Shown here: positions 1-8,448 of the stretch, piece by piece
Layout: the number at the start of each line of letters is the position of its first letter
Numbering within the stretch: the stretch's first letter is position 1
Assembly (NCBI GenBank): GCA_012034075.1
Contig: JAAURD010000018.1
Coordinates: 1 to 39,502 of the forward strand
Length of the DNA: 39,502 nt
Direction of reading: 5' to 3'
Source: Chloroflexaceae bacterium
GTDB lineage: Bacteria; Chloroflexota; Chloroflexia; Chloroflexales; Chloroflexaceae
Notes under the pieces: generated by a model
Databases searched by the model: none
Seen by the model: only the letters and a program-made list of their open reading frames with translations
What the model was told of the DNA's origin: nothing
Position numbers and translations under genes: made by a program

Positions 1-130
1 GGTAGGCGCGGTTTGCAGCTGCACGGGCCAACGGCATGCCGCGCTCCACTCCAGGCGGTAGGCGCGGCGTGCAGCCGCACGGGCCAACGGCATGCCGCGC
101 TCCACTCCACGTGGTAGGTGCGGCTTGCAG
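1..130. repeat. 56-bp imperfect tandem repeat
   Basis: Two complete copies of a 56-bp unit start at 1 and 57, and a third partial copy starts at 113. Each begins ggtaggcgcgg or ggtaggtgcgg and carries the arms gcagc and gcacggg. The array is cut by the window edge, so its true copy number is unknown. It is GC-rich and noncoding; the short ORFs across it look like translated repeat. Similar gtgcggct/gccgcac motifs recur at 24.4-24.6 kb. Confidence 0.8.
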
Positions 131-213
131 CCTGCTTTGGGCGCAGCGCGTTGCGCCCAAAGCAGGCGCTCCACGTTCGATCAAAGCGCATACCAGTGAT
201 CACCCGAATTTGG
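131..213. repeat. Perfect 14-bp hairpin followed by a 34-bp repeat shared with 24.67 kb
   Basis: Arms 131-144 (CCTGCTTTGGGCGC) and 153-166 are perfectly complementary around an 8-base loop. Bases 180-213 (starting atcaaagcgcatacc) recur identically at 24669-24702. At both places a CTGCTTT...AAAGCAG hairpin precedes the shared stretch, so hairpin plus tail behave as one dispersed element. Related hairpins lie at 1251-1294 and 35132-35186. Confidence 0.75.
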
Positions 214-325
214 TATCATCCCCTGGTATTTCCGTGTCCGGCCTGCACGCGGTCGTCCCGACCGCACCCACCCTCATACCTGGATATATGTCCACAAATA
301 AGAGAAGAGAGGCCACCCATGGAGC

Positions 326-387
326 CTCCCCTCTCCCTCCTTGGGAGAGGGGCCGGGGGTGAGGGCCAACGGGCCGGGGGTGAGGGC
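326..387. repeat. Dispersed palindromic repeat, copy 1
   Basis: A ccctctccc / gggagaggg palindrome is followed by gccgggggtgaggg, and the last part is repeated again at 364-387. Five other copies lie at about 18257, 20781, 32034, 32085 and 32780. This copy sits just beyond the 3' end of the AIM24-family gene. There is no T-tract, so a terminator role is not supported. Bases 214-325 show nothing recognisable. Confidence 0.75.
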
Positions 388-432
388 CTGCGTAAGATGC
401 CCGCGCTTCATAGATACAAGCACGAGTCGTGG

Positions 433-1125
433 TTATGAAGAAGAAGAGCTGCTGGATTGCTTCGGCAACTGCGGAATAAGCCACGAGAGAAACGCATCCT
501 GGCTGCGACTCTGCATGGTCAACCGGCCTGGCCCGGTCATCTCAACCACAAGCCCCTCACCACTGAAGAGGGTGCTCTTCCAGCCAGCAACTTTCTTTAC
601 CTTGTACTGGATATGCTCATCGAAGGTGACCAGATGGCCTGTGTCGATAATATACTGCTCACCTGCTACCAGATCAATGGGCCGAATGGCACCATAGCTA
701 GAAACCAACAGTGTGCCACTGCCACTTGCCCGCAGCATAATCAGCCCCTCGCTACCAAAAAACGTTTTGGCGCCGGTCCATTTGGTATCAATCGTGATGC
801 CCGCCGATGAAGCGAGGTACGAACCCGACTGGACCAGCAACGGCTCGCCCTGCATTTCAATCACCGCAATATCACCCGGCAGCGGTGGCGCCAGCGCGAT
901 GGTCTGGCCGGGTGCAGTCGCGGTAAAGGTGTTCATAAAAAAGCTCTCACCACCGAAGAGACTGCGTCCCAGCGATTTGAAAAAGCCGCCAGATGCCTCG
1001 GTTTTCAATTCCATGCCAGCCGACATGCCGACCATTGCGCCGCTTTCGGCTTGGATCGATTCGCCGTTATCAAGTGTGACCATCGCCAGGGAGTAGGATG
1101 GCCGGTATTCAACATCTACATGCAT
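433..1125 (-). CDS. AIM24-family (TIGR00266) beta-sandwich protein
   Basis: The 230-residue product matches the bacterial AIM24/TIGR00266 family in length and pattern. It shows an early AESGAMVGM segment, a glycine-rich GGFFKSLGRSLFGGESFF stretch near residues 46-63, and alternating hydrophobic strands to the end. The family folds as a trimeric beta-sandwich; its bacterial function is unknown. No signal peptide or membrane segment is seen, so it is probably cytoplasmic. The ATG at 1125 follows AAGGA with 7 bases between, a good ribosome site. The last residues are a run of serines encoded by a simple TCT/AGC repeat, which may be strain-variable. It lies 183 bases beyond nrnA on the same strand, with a hairpin repeat between, so co-transcription is uncertain. 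Confidence 0.85.
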   Translation of the reverse strand: MHVDVEYRPSYSLAMVTLDNGESIQAESGAMVGMSAGMELKTEASGGFFKSLGRSLFGGESFFMNTFTATAPGQTIALAPPLPGDIAVIEMQGEPLLVQSGSYLASSAGITIDTKWTGAKTFFGSEGLIMLRASGSGTLLVSSYGAIRPIDLVAGEQYIIDTGHLVTFDEHIQYKVKKVAGWKSTLFSGEGLVVEMTGPGRLTMQSRSQDAFLSWLIPQLPKQSSSSSSS

Positions 1126-1250
1126 TGGTGGTTCCTTTCATTCAAACTCGTGATTTTGCTTTGGGTCATCTGTCTTTGCTCTGCCTGGGAGCTACTGCTG
1201 CAACTGCTTTGATTTGATCAATTCAGATGTGGGTTTAGTTTGCAGCCGGC

Positions 1251-1294
1251 CCTGCTTTGTGGGATCGCAGCATGCTACGACCCTACAAAGCAGG
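1251..1294. repeat. REP-like hairpin between nrnA and the AIM24-family gene
   Basis: Arms CCTGCTTTGTGGG (1251-1263) and CCCTACAAAGCAGG (1281-1294) pair with one bulged base. The loop contains gcagcatgctacg, related to the loops at 24.63 kb. The hairpin lies just past the stop of nrnA and could stabilise or end its transcript, but no T-tract follows. Confidence 0.7.
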
Positions 1295-1308
1295 AGCTAC
1301 TCGTCATA

Positions 1309-2334
1309 TCAAGATGCATTGCACACCGCGCGTATTTCTGGCAGTATTTCGCGTTCGGCGGTGGGCAAATCCATATGGAGCGTGGCCCCAGCGGCCTGAG
1401 CATGGCCGCCCCCACCCCAACGGCGTGCGATTTCGGCCATGTTAAAGTCTGGGGTGGAACGCAGGCTCAATTTGACATTGCCATCTTCCCGCTCTTTGAA
1501 GAGTACGCAGATACGCACACTCTGAACGCGTTGCAGCAAGTGCAAGATATCGTCGTAGGCGCCATCCTCGGCGCCGGTCTGTTCCATCATCTGCCGCGTA
1601 ATGCGCACCCAGACGATATCGCCATCGCGTTGCATCTCACTGTAGACCAGTCCCATCAATTTCAGGGTTTCATAGGGTGTCTGGTAAAATATTTGCTTCA
1701 CAACATCGTGGTGATCGGCGCCGTGATGAATCAGGACAGCGGCTGATTCAAATGATTGTGCTTTCGTGCTAGTGGTTTGAAAGCTCTGTGTATCGGTGGT
1801 GAGACCAAGCAACAAGCAGGTTGCCACCGCCGGGGTAATCGGGCATTCCATGGCCTGGAACAGCCGAAGCAGCACATCGGCACAGGATGCTGCCGATGAC
1901 TGAATCAGGTTGATCATCCCTGGCCCGGTGTTGGTGACATGGTGATCGACGATGATCAACGGGTGCTCACGCAAGGTGGCTTCATGGTCTTCAAAGACGG
2001 GGCCAGTACGTTCCAGGGTGGCCGCATCAACCAGCCAGACCAGATCAGCCTCTGGGAAGACATCACCGCGCTGGTACACCTGTACGTGCTCGATACCAGG
2101 CAATGTGGCAACAACATCGGGCAGGGCACTGGAGGCGAGCGCAATCGGGGTCTTGCCCATATCGTGCAAGACATGCCAGACGGCCAGCAACGAGCCGATA
2201 GCATCGCCATCGGGACTGACATGGGTCAATAAGAGTACCCGGTTTGCATCTTTGAGGGCGTCCAGAATGGGTGAACTTGCCGCAGGGGCATCAGTATACA
2301 TAGTCATAATAGGCATACTTTCTTCATTATACAT
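1309..2334 (-). CDS. nrnA: DHH/DHHA1 phosphoesterase, NrnA-type oligoribonuclease / pAp phosphatase
   Basis: The protein carries the DHH-family motifs in order: THVSPDGDAIGS near residues 37-48 (metal-binding DxD), VDHH near 128, and the DHHA1 substrate motif GGGGHAQAAGA near 305-315. Its length of about 340 residues fits NrnA. These enzymes degrade very short RNAs from the 5' end and dephosphorylate pAp in the cytoplasm. The ATG at 2334 overlaps the stop of the upstream methyltransferase gene by 8 bases, suggesting translational coupling. In-frame ATGs a few codons later (2316 is preceded by GAAGAAAG) are equally plausible starts. Several DHH proteins share this layout, so exact substrate preference is inferred. 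Confidence 0.9.
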   Translation of the reverse strand: MYNEESMPIMTMYTDAPAASSPILDALKDANRVLLLTHVSPDGDAIGSLLAVWHVLHDMGKTPIALASSALPDVVATLPGIEHVQVYQRGDVFPEADLVWLVDAATLERTGPVFEDHEATLREHPLIIVDHHVTNTGPGMINLIQSSAASCADVLLRLFQAMECPITPAVATCLLLGLTTDTQSFQTTSTKAQSFESAAVLIHHGADHHDVVKQIFYQTPYETLKLMGLVYSEMQRDGDIVWVRITRQMMEQTGAEDGAYDDILHLLQRVQSVRICVLFKEREDGNVKLSLRSTPDFNMAEIARRWGGGGHAQAAGATLHMDLPTAEREILPEIRAVCNAS

Positions 2335-2953
2335 TAGAGGGTTGATACGCCTCTGGTAGCGATTTCGTGTTTCGTTCGGATTGACGTAGACGATAGACGG
2401 TGTGACCTGAGCGCTTTTTAAGCTCTTTCAGACGGAGTTGGTTGCGTGTGCCGATGGATGGAATGAGACGGTTTAAGCCGCTCACTACGACAAACCAGTA
2501 TTCTCCACCGGGTGCTAGACGTTGCAGGGGCTTGAGTACAAACTCCTGTTCAATCGCTGCGTCGCCGATTTTGGCCGGAATATTCGAGACGATGAGATCA
2601 TACGGTCCCGGTGGCGCCTGTTCGAGGGCAACACTGCCGATAACGGTTGTATTGGGCGTGCGATTGAGTCGGGCATTGTGGGTGGCATAACGCACGGCAA
2701 GCAGGTCCTTATCGAGCATGAGCACTTCGGCCTGGGCAAAGCGGCGTGCCAGCACAATGCCAATGACGCCACAGCCACAGCCCAGATCGATAATACGCGA
2801 CGGTGCGGCAATATCGATGGTGCGCAGCAGCAGGTCTGTGCCTTCATCTACCTGAAACGAGGAGAAGAGCGTATGGGCTACATCAAAGGTAAACCGCTGT
2901 TCGCGCCAGGCATAGAGAATGCGCTTTTTGTAGTAGGGATCCTGATCGATCAT
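2327..2953 (-). CDS. Class I SAM-dependent methyltransferase, MTS (RsmC/RlmG-like) type
   Basis: The 208-residue protein has a Rossmann methyltransferase signature. Motif I is DLGCGCGVIGIVLA near residues 57-70, a second acidic strand is LMLDKD, and motif IV is DLIVSNIPA near 128-136. The SNIPA tetrad departs from the usual NPP[FY], but the pattern fits the small methyltransferase domain of RsmC-type rRNA base or HemK-like enzymes. The substrate cannot be told from sequence. It is much shorter than RsmC and lacks the N-terminal half-domain. A sigma70-like promoter lies about 60 bases upstream, and nrnA overlaps its 3' end, so the two probably form a transcription unit. The ribosome site before 2953 is weak. 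Confidence 0.8.
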   Translation of the reverse strand: MIDQDPYYKKRILYAWREQRFTFDVAHTLFSSFQVDEGTDLLLRTIDIAAPSRIIDLGCGCGVIGIVLARRFAQAEVLMLDKDLLAVRYATHNARLNRTPNTTVIGSVALEQAPPGPYDLIVSNIPAKIGDAAIEQEFVLKPLQRLAPGGEYWFVVVSGLNRLIPSIGTRNQLRLKELKKRSGHTVYRLRQSERNTKSLPEAYQPSNV

Positions 2954-3009
2954 AAGGTACGTTCATCGCCTGTGACTTTGCCATTGCTGATCGGGTCAGC
3001 ACCGCTCTT

Positions 3010-3038
3010 ACTGTACCAGACCATTGCATTCCGTGCAA
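3010..3038 (-). promoter_or_regulatory. Sigma70-like promoter for the methyltransferase-nrnA unit
   Basis: On the minus strand, TTGCAC (3033-3038) and TACAGT (3010-3015) are separated by 17 bases, about 57 bases before the start at 2953. It lies in the only gap between the dynamin-like block and this pair of genes. Confidence 0.5.
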
Positions 3039-3114
3039 CTGATGGCCGGTACGTACCCATTCATATGCCTGTGTTAGCATGGCTTTCGTCTCAAAAGGGT
3101 ATGCAAGATGCACA

Positions 3115-3864
3115 CTACAACGAATCCCGAATGCGCACAAGGCGCTGTCCTATGCGGGTCAGGCGCTCTTTTTCGCGGTCGGCGGAGAAGCTGGCGTCAC
3201 GTTTTTGCAGCAGGATGCGGGCCAGTTCGTGATGTTTCTCGTCGATCAGGTCCTGGAGGGCCTGATTGAGGCGCTGAGCCAGCCGCACAAACTGGTGTTG
3301 CACGTCCTGGCTTATCTGCTTTTGCATCGCTGGCAGTTCGCGCTGCAAGTTTTTGTGCAGTTCATCGCCAATGCGTTCAAGCAGACGCTGCTTGAATTGC
3401 TGTTCAGCCCAGAGGTATTGGACCACCTGCCCCAGCGCAAAGATGGTCCAGCCGATGGGACCAGAAAAGAGACTGGCGATGTAAATCAGCAGCAATTGCT
3501 GAACGATGGTCCAGAAGATACCGCTCCAATCATCCCATTCGATCAGTGAGCCTTGCATCGCGCCAATATCGCGCAGGACACTGCCAATGAGGGTGCGGGC
3601 CCACTGGTTCGATTGCTCACGGTTGTGGTAGGGGTCGATGACCAGGTTGGGCGCCATAATCTGCGCAATGCGATCCAGTTCGAGTTTAAATTCGACGACC
3701 TGTTCTTCGATTTCGCGGACCATCTTATCGAGGTCGGCCTGAATCAGGGCTGTGGTGTGGCTATCGGTCCAGCTACGGAGCTTGGCTTCGACATAGTATT
3801 CCAGTTCGCGCCGAACCGGTTCTTCGATGCGCTGGCGGACCTGCTCTTTATCGATAAGCCCTCC
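3115..3864 (-). CDS. Dynamin-like GTPase B, C-terminal part (separated by an apparent 1-base frameshift)
   Basis: This frame continues the GTPase encoded at 3744-5189. It is open from about 3864, reading GLIDKEQVRQRIEEP and on to the stop at 3115; the first ATG in it is at 3723. It is rich in long amphipathic helices, with a hydrophobic stretch (IFWTIVQQLLLIYIASLF, then GWTIFALGQVV) that matches the membrane-inserting paddle of bacterial dynamin-like proteins, followed by a charged C-terminal helix. Restoring one G in the GAGGG run at about 3859-3864 joins MEG to LIDKEQ and gives a protein of about 691 residues. It probably is not a separate gene. Confidence 0.75.
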   Translation of the reverse strand, partial: GGLIDKEQVRQRIEEPVRRELEYYVEAKLRSWTDSHTTALIQADLDKMVREIEEQVVEFKLELDRIAQIMAPNLVIDPYHNREQSNQWARTLIGSVLRDIGAMQGSLIEWDDWSGIFWTIVQQLLLIYIASLFSGPIGWTIFALGQVVQYLWAEQQFKQRLLERIGDELHKNLQRELPAMQKQISQDVQHQFVRLAQRLNQALQDLIDEKHHELARILLQKRDASFSADREKERLTRIGQRLVRIRDSL

Positions 3865-5189
3865 ATAAAGCCCTGTATGATATTGCGCAGTGAGATGGCA
3901 TCGAGCTTCAGGCTCTGGGCATCTTGCGGCCAGGTGGCATGCATCTGGTCGAGATATTCGCGCAGGTGGGCAATAAGTTTCTGCGCAATGGTGTCGCCAA
4001 AAAGGCGGATGGTGCGTTCGATATCTTGCTGCCGCCGTGAGAGTTTGACCAGATGCTCTTCGGCATCGGTGATCGATTGCTCAAACTGGTGCAGCGGGAC
4101 GTCTTGCAGCATCTTCTGCTGTTCAATCTGGCGCAGGGCCTCGCCAATGGCGCTCTGCAAAAAGCCGATGGACTCTTGCAATGCGGTGGTATGCTTTTCA
4201 TCGCTGGTCAGGAAGCGCTCCAGCTCTTGCTCAAGGGCCAGCACACCGGTGGGATCAGGCGCGGCCGGGGATGATAGCTCAGACATGCCATTGGTGCACC
4301 CCGGTTGCAGGCGGGCTTCGAGGGCGCCCAGGGCGTTGATAAAGAAAACCCGTCTTTGGTAGAGGTCTTCATCAAATTGACCATCGTTGCGGGTGAAGTA
4401 AGGCGTCAGGAAGGTGCGAAAGTAGTGCTGGACTTCGCTCACTTCACGCTGGTTGATCTGGTTGATGCGGTTGACCACAAAAAACACATTGTGGGTGCGC
4501 CCTGGTTTGAACTCTGTCTCAATAAAGCGTTTTTCATCATCGCTAAGCAGGCGCATAGCGTTGAGCATCAGAATGATCGCATGCGACTCGCGTAAGTAGC
4601 GCGTCGTAACGCGGGTGCGGCTGGGATGATCGCCAAGGCCGGGCGAGTCGACCAGCCGCACGCCATTGGCACAGAGCGAACTCTGGCATTCAAGCTGGGC
4701 ATAGTCAATCTCTTTAAAACGGTCTACAAAGCCTTTATCGCTCAGGGTCTCTTCATCGGCGGCGGTGAGCTGAAATTGCTTGACGTATTCTTCGCGGCTG
4801 AGGAACGCGGGTTGTTCCTGCCCGACGGTGTAGATCGCCACATCGGGGCGCTCACCATAGACCAGCACGCTGATAATGGCGGTGCATTTCAGCGTTTTGG
4901 CGGCTAGAATGCGGCTACCGAGCAGGGCATTGAGCAGCGTGCTTTTGCCATGCTTAAACTCGCCATAGACGATAACTTTAAAAATGCCTTCGCGCAGGTC
5001 GCGGGCACGCCGCAGCAGGGTTGCCGCATCGCTCTCCAGGCCCAGGCCCGGCATGACCGACCCGCCTGGCTCAAGCTCGATAGGCTGGTTGCGCAGCGGT
5101 CCGATAAGCAGGGCTGTTTCGCGCAGGGCAACCGCAATCTGGTCGCTCTGTTGTCGAATGGATGTGTAGCCTTCGGCATTCCTGGTCAT
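3744..5189 (-). CDS. Dynamin-like GTPase B, N-terminal GTPase part
   Basis: The GTPase domain shows a perfect P-loop, GEFKHGKS (residues 76-83), a switch-I threonine in KCTAIISV, a G3 motif DSPGLGDH near 180, and a G4-like NRINQIN near 238. Long helices typical of dynamin-like proteins follow. These GTPases act on membranes and are often encoded in pairs in bacteria. The start ATG at 5189 overlaps the stop of the upstream dynamin-like gene by 4 bases (ATGA), so translation is probably coupled. The last 35 or so residues (after IIQGFMEGL) look out of frame, being rich in S, K and P; the true continuation is at 3115-3864. A one-base deletion near 3860 explains this, either a sequencing error or a recent mutation. 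Confidence 0.85.
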   Translation of the reverse strand: MTRNAEGYTSIRQQSDQIAVALRETALLIGPLRNQPIELEPGGSVMPGLGLESDAATLLRRARDLREGIFKVIVYGEFKHGKSTLLNALLGSRILAAKTLKCTAIISVLVYGERPDVAIYTVGQEQPAFLSREEYVKQFQLTAADEETLSDKGFVDRFKEIDYAQLECQSSLCANGVRLVDSPGLGDHPSRTRVTTRYLRESHAIILMLNAMRLLSDDEKRFIETEFKPGRTHNVFFVVNRINQINQREVSEVQHYFRTFLTPYFTRNDGQFDEDLYQRRVFFINALGALEARLQPGCTNGMSELSSPAAPDPTGVLALEQELERFLTSDEKHTTALQESIGFLQSAIGEALRQIEQQKMLQDVPLHQFEQSITDAEEHLVKLSRRQQDIERTIRLFGDTIAQKLIAHLREYLDQMHATWPQDAQSLKLDAISLRNIIQGFMEGLSIKSRSASASKNRFGANWNTMSKPSSVAGPIATPQP

Positions 5190-6943
5190 AGTGTGTGCTT
5201 TCTCCCGCCAAGCTGCTGCAAGGTCATGCGCAGGGCTGGAATCTGTGTCGTCAGCAGCTGGTCAATCTGTTCCTTTTTGCCAATCAGGGCATGTTGACGC
5301 GCAATCTGTTCTTCCAGGGTTGCCCGCATGCGGCTCAGACCATTGTCGTACATAGCAGCAACGGCCTGGTTCAAGGTTTCGACTAGGGTCAGAAACTGGC
5401 TATCGATCTGTTGTTTGATATGCTGTTCCAGGTCGCCCAATGAGTTGCCCACCGAGACGGTGATCGCCTGCTTGTCGGCCATTTGAATATCGCGCTGAAA
5501 GAAGAAGCGGACCGCCTGACCTGCCCCGATCAGGCCAAGGCTCAGCGCAGGGTTGAAGATCAGGAGACCCAGGCCACCCACCTGCAACCAGGTGGCGGCG
5601 GTACCCGCATCATGTTTGCCACGACTGGGCATCATAAAGGTTTTCATGCTGGTTGGTATGGGATCAAAGTCGGTGAGCAGGGATTGAAAGCTGCTCTCTT
5701 GCTCGCCCAGCAGGGAACGCAGATCGCTGGTAATGGTCTCACTGAAGCGGGTCATTTCATCGATCAGCCAGTTGCGCAGCCCTGTGAGCTCGTAGACAAA
5801 AAATTCTTGCCAGAGCGTTTCGATATAGCCGGGGATATTGCGGCGAATAGCGCCCAGATCATCAACAGCCATAATCTCTTCGGGCAACTGTTCGCGCAGG
5901 GCCAGGGTAAAGGCTTCGATATTGCGCATCAGCTGCTCTTTAATCAGGGTATTCACAAAGGCCTCAATACGATGGCGTGCGCGTTCGATACGGTCGTGCA
6001 ACCACTGGCTTTGCGGGTTACAGCGGGCCAGCAGTTCTTGCAAATCGGCCTCGCTGGCGGCGATGACGGTTTGCTGGCGCTGCGCTTCCTGCTCCATTTC
6101 GTGCAGACACATCTCAATGGCCTGGCGCATCGCGGTTGCTTTGAGATCGCGGTGGCGGGCAATGAGGTCTTCCTGGAGCAACTGCATCACCACAGCATAG
6201 CCGCTCTCGGCGGATGGACTCCCCGAACGCAAGCCTGCGAGGGCCTGGGCCGCAGATGCCTCGATGAGCAAAGGCTGACTCTCGAATGGGCCAAGAAAAG
6301 CCCGCATGAGTTCCTGTATCGATGGGCGCTCATCGTCGGCGACCAGGTCGATCTGGTTGATGATGATCGCCACCCGCTCGAGACCAACATGTACCTGCAG
6401 CACATCCCGAATAAAGCGGCGTTCGTGTTCGGAGAGCAGGGCGGCGGCATTCAGCACCAGCAAGGCATAATCAACGCCGGCGAGCACTTCCTGCCATTCC
6501 GCGCGCGAACGTAATGGGTCAATTGTTTCAATCCGCAGGTCACAGCTTTTGAGCATTTCGCTGTTGGTTTTGATATGGATTGCCTGGTAGTCGGTGTGTG
6601 TCGATTGCGGATTGGTGAGAAAGGGACCCAGGCGTTCAATCGCAATGGTGGTACCCATGCCATCGTGAGCACGCAACTCAGCCGACGTCGTCTCACCATA
6701 GCTGAACTGCAACGGGATCGGTGCTCTGGGTAGCGGCGAGGGCGTTAGCAAATCGGGCTGTTGCAACAGCATATTGGTAAGCGCAAAACGCCCACTGCCG
6801 CCAGCACCAATCATGAGCAGACGCAGCCGGGCGCTGCCGCTATTGGCTTGCACAGAACTGATGAGTTCGAGCACGGCGGGCTGATCCAGCACAGTAGCTG
6901 CCGCGTGCATCTGGTTGAGCAATGATTGAATCGTTTCAGACAT
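5186..6943 (-). CDS. Dynamin-like GTPase A with degenerate P-loop
   Basis: The 585-residue protein has the dynamin-like layout: N-terminal GTPase-like domain, long helical stalk, and a hydrophobic segment near residues 455-485 (WLQVGGLGLLIFNPALSLGL) for membrane insertion. The P-loop reads GAGGSGRF (46-53), so the lysine and serine/threonine of GxxxxGK[ST] are replaced by arginine and phenylalanine. The G4 position keeps NQID. It may bind nucleotide weakly or act as a partner of the intact GTPase B next door, with which it overlaps by 4 bases. The metallopeptidase gene ends only 13 bases upstream, so the three probably form one operon. Family membership is confident; the partner role is inferred. 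Confidence 0.8.
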   Translation of the reverse strand: MSETIQSLLNQMHAAATVLDQPAVLELISSVQANSGSARLRLLMIGAGGSGRFALTNMLLQQPDLLTPSPLPRAPIPLQFSYGETTSAELRAHDGMGTTIAIERLGPFLTNPQSTHTDYQAIHIKTNSEMLKSCDLRIETIDPLRSRAEWQEVLAGVDYALLVLNAAALLSEHERRFIRDVLQVHVGLERVAIIINQIDLVADDERPSIQELMRAFLGPFESQPLLIEASAAQALAGLRSGSPSAESGYAVVMQLLQEDLIARHRDLKATAMRQAIEMCLHEMEQEAQRQQTVIAASEADLQELLARCNPQSQWLHDRIERARHRIEAFVNTLIKEQLMRNIEAFTLALREQLPEEIMAVDDLGAIRRNIPGYIETLWQEFFVYELTGLRNWLIDEMTRFSETITSDLRSLLGEQESSFQSLLTDFDPIPTSMKTFMMPSRGKHDAGTAATWLQVGGLGLLIFNPALSLGLIGAGQAVRFFFQRDIQMADKQAITVSVGNSLGDLEQHIKQQIDSQFLTLVETLNQAVAAMYDNGLSRMRATLEEQIARQHALIGKKEQIDQLLTTQIPALRMTLQQLGGRKHTL

Positions 6944-6956
6944 ACCTGGTGGCCCT

Positions 6957-7373
6957 TTATGGTTTCACAATCTCATTGACGCGTCGGTCGAGTTCTTCAC
7001 GGGTGAGCAGCAACTGGTCTTCGGGATGCGGGCGACCGGTCAGGTCATAGTAGATTTCGGAATGGGCAAACAAGCGCAGGGCTTCGATTCGGCGCGAAAT
7101 GGCGGGATGCGAAGCGAGCAGTTCATTCATCATGCCCAGGCTGTGAAACTCTTCGGATGAACGTGATTTGCGCAAGTAGTCTTCCAGGTCCACACGATCA
7201 GCATCGGCCAGGCCGGTGACCAGGCGCAGCAATGCCCGTTCGGCAACGGCAATATCGCCGCAGCAGAGCAAGCCGGCGCGGTCGGCGGTTACTTGGAACG
7301 GCGCGACCAGGCCATCAACGGCACGCCCGCGGTGGCTTTGAGCAGCACGCCAATATAGCCAAGCGTGGCGCAA
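6957..7373 (-). CDS. M48-type metallopeptidase, C-terminal part (after two apparent frameshifts)
   Basis: The meaningful part starts around VTADRAGLLCCGD, which matches the ADR region downstream of the zinc site in M48 peptidases, and ends with SHPAISRRIEALRLF, a typical M48 C-terminal segment. The first 25 or so residues of this frame are not real. Between about 7297 and 7365 the coding sense lies in a third frame reading TLGYIGVLLKATAGVPLMAW. Two single-base restorations, near 7364-7370 and near 7287-7296, join the pieces into one protein of about 308 residues. The third zinc ligand cannot be judged because it lies at the second damaged site. Confidence 0.7.
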   Translation of the reverse strand: MRHAWLYWRAAQSHRGRAVDGLVAPFQVTADRAGLLCCGDIAVAERALLRLVTGLADADRVDLEDYLRKSRSSEEFHSLGMMNELLASHPAISRRIEALRLFAHSEIYYDLTGRPHPEDQLLLTREELDRRVNEIVKP

Positions 7374-7881
7374 TCGCTTCGGTGAGAATCCGCACCAGTG
7401 TGTGGTACATCATGTGGCTGGAAGCAATATGGCCGCACTCATGACCAATGACAAAACAGGCTTCATCGCGGGTGTAATACTGACAGAGCGTCGATGAGAT
7501 CATAATGAAGTGGTACTCATCGGTGCCGGCGGTGCCAGCATTAAAGAGATCGCTGCCCTGACGGGCAACGGCATGGGGCACCGGAATATCGAGCGTGCGA
7601 GCACAGTGGCTTAACACTTCAAAGAGATCGGGAAAGGAGTTCTGGTCGATATGGATACTGCTCGAAAGCATGTGACCAAAATTGATGCTAATAAAGATAT
7701 CCATCGCCTTGCTCATGACCGCACGCACCGGCGTTGCATTGAGGGTGCGTAAAATCCAGCCATCGACCGGATGGGCATAGTCCGGGGTTGAGTCGGCGGG
7801 AACGGAGCCACGGCGGGCAACTTTGCGATTGATATATTCTTGAAAGCCAGTGTAACGCTGGTTCTGGTAGGTAATAGCCAT
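7315..7881 (-). CDS. M48-type metallopeptidase, N-terminal part with HExxH
   Basis: Residues 1-175 are convincing. A soluble N-terminal region is followed by the zinc motif HECGH in VIGHECGHIASSHMMYH near residue 150. There is no signal peptide; this fits the soluble M48 branch often next to signalling or membrane-remodelling genes. The tail after ILTEAIAP is out of frame (ACCSKPPRACR). The start at 7881 is preceded by AGAGG at 7 bases. It is the first gene of an apparent operon with the two dynamin-like GTPases. Whether the peptidase acts on them is unknown. Confidence 0.8.
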   Translation of the reverse strand: MAITYQNQRYTGFQEYINRKVARRGSVPADSTPDYAHPVDGWILRTLNATPVRAVMSKAMDIFISINFGHMLSSSIHIDQNSFPDLFEVLSHCARTLDIPVPHAVARQGSDLFNAGTAGTDEYHFIMISSTLCQYYTRDEACFVIGHECGHIASSHMMYHTLVRILTEAIAPRLAILACCSKPPRACR

Positions 7882-8297
7882 ATGATAGACCTCTGTTTTC
7901 TGTTGTTTACACGCGTCTCAAAGCGTCTGGAAGCAATGATAGCATACTGGTGGCAACCTGTGCCGTGTGTATGACGTTTGCATCGGCGGAATAGTTTCGG
8001 CTACCGGACGCTCTTTTACCCTGCAAGCTGTATACACCAGTCTAGTTATTTTAAACAACCGAAAGTAGCAAAACCAAAGAGATGTGTGCAAGTCCAGTGG
8101 GTTTGTTGAGCCGACAGATCAAACAGATTTGACGATCATCTATCGAACAAATGTCCAAAAACGATTTTATGTCTTCTGTACGGCTTAGAGGGCGGTTGGA
8201 AGTAATACATGCGCAAGAAGCATGTGCCCCTTCAGAACCACAATGACGACACTTCTTTTTTTGTATGTTTTGTACGATAAACTCGTCGTGATTTTTG
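7882..8297. other. Intergenic region without a supported gene
   Basis: About 560 bases separate the divergent peptidase and small-protein genes. The region is more AT-rich than its surroundings. The only long ORF (8051-8362, minus) is cysteine-rich, starts on TTG, lacks a ribosome site and overlaps the promoter of the next gene, so it is not called. Apart from that promoter nothing recognisable is seen. Confidence 0.5.
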
Positions 8298-8326
8298 TTG
8301 AAAGTGTCTGAATCGTGTGCTATGAT
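8298..8326 (+). promoter_or_regulatory. Strong sigma70-like promoter for the small-protein pair
   Basis: TTGAAA (8298-8303) and TATGAT (8321-8326) are separated by 17 bases. Transcription would start near 8333, leaving a leader of about 115 bases before the first gene at 8449. Confidence 0.65.
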
Positions 8327-8448
8327 AGAAACATCAATGCAACGGAGCATTGAAACACTCAAACAGTTACGAACAACGTTAACGAATGTATGCTTTTATC
8401 GTACTGAATTGAGCAAACAGTGTAGTGAGATAGTATAAGGAGGGCGCG

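Noticed and set aside
5483-6514. Plus-strand ORF antisense to the dynamin-like gene
   Set aside because: Mirror frame of a confident GTPase gene with no family features.
8051-8362. Minus-strand cysteine-rich ORF of 103 residues
   Set aside because: TTG start, no ribosome site, overlaps the promoter of the small-protein operon, no recognisable pattern.
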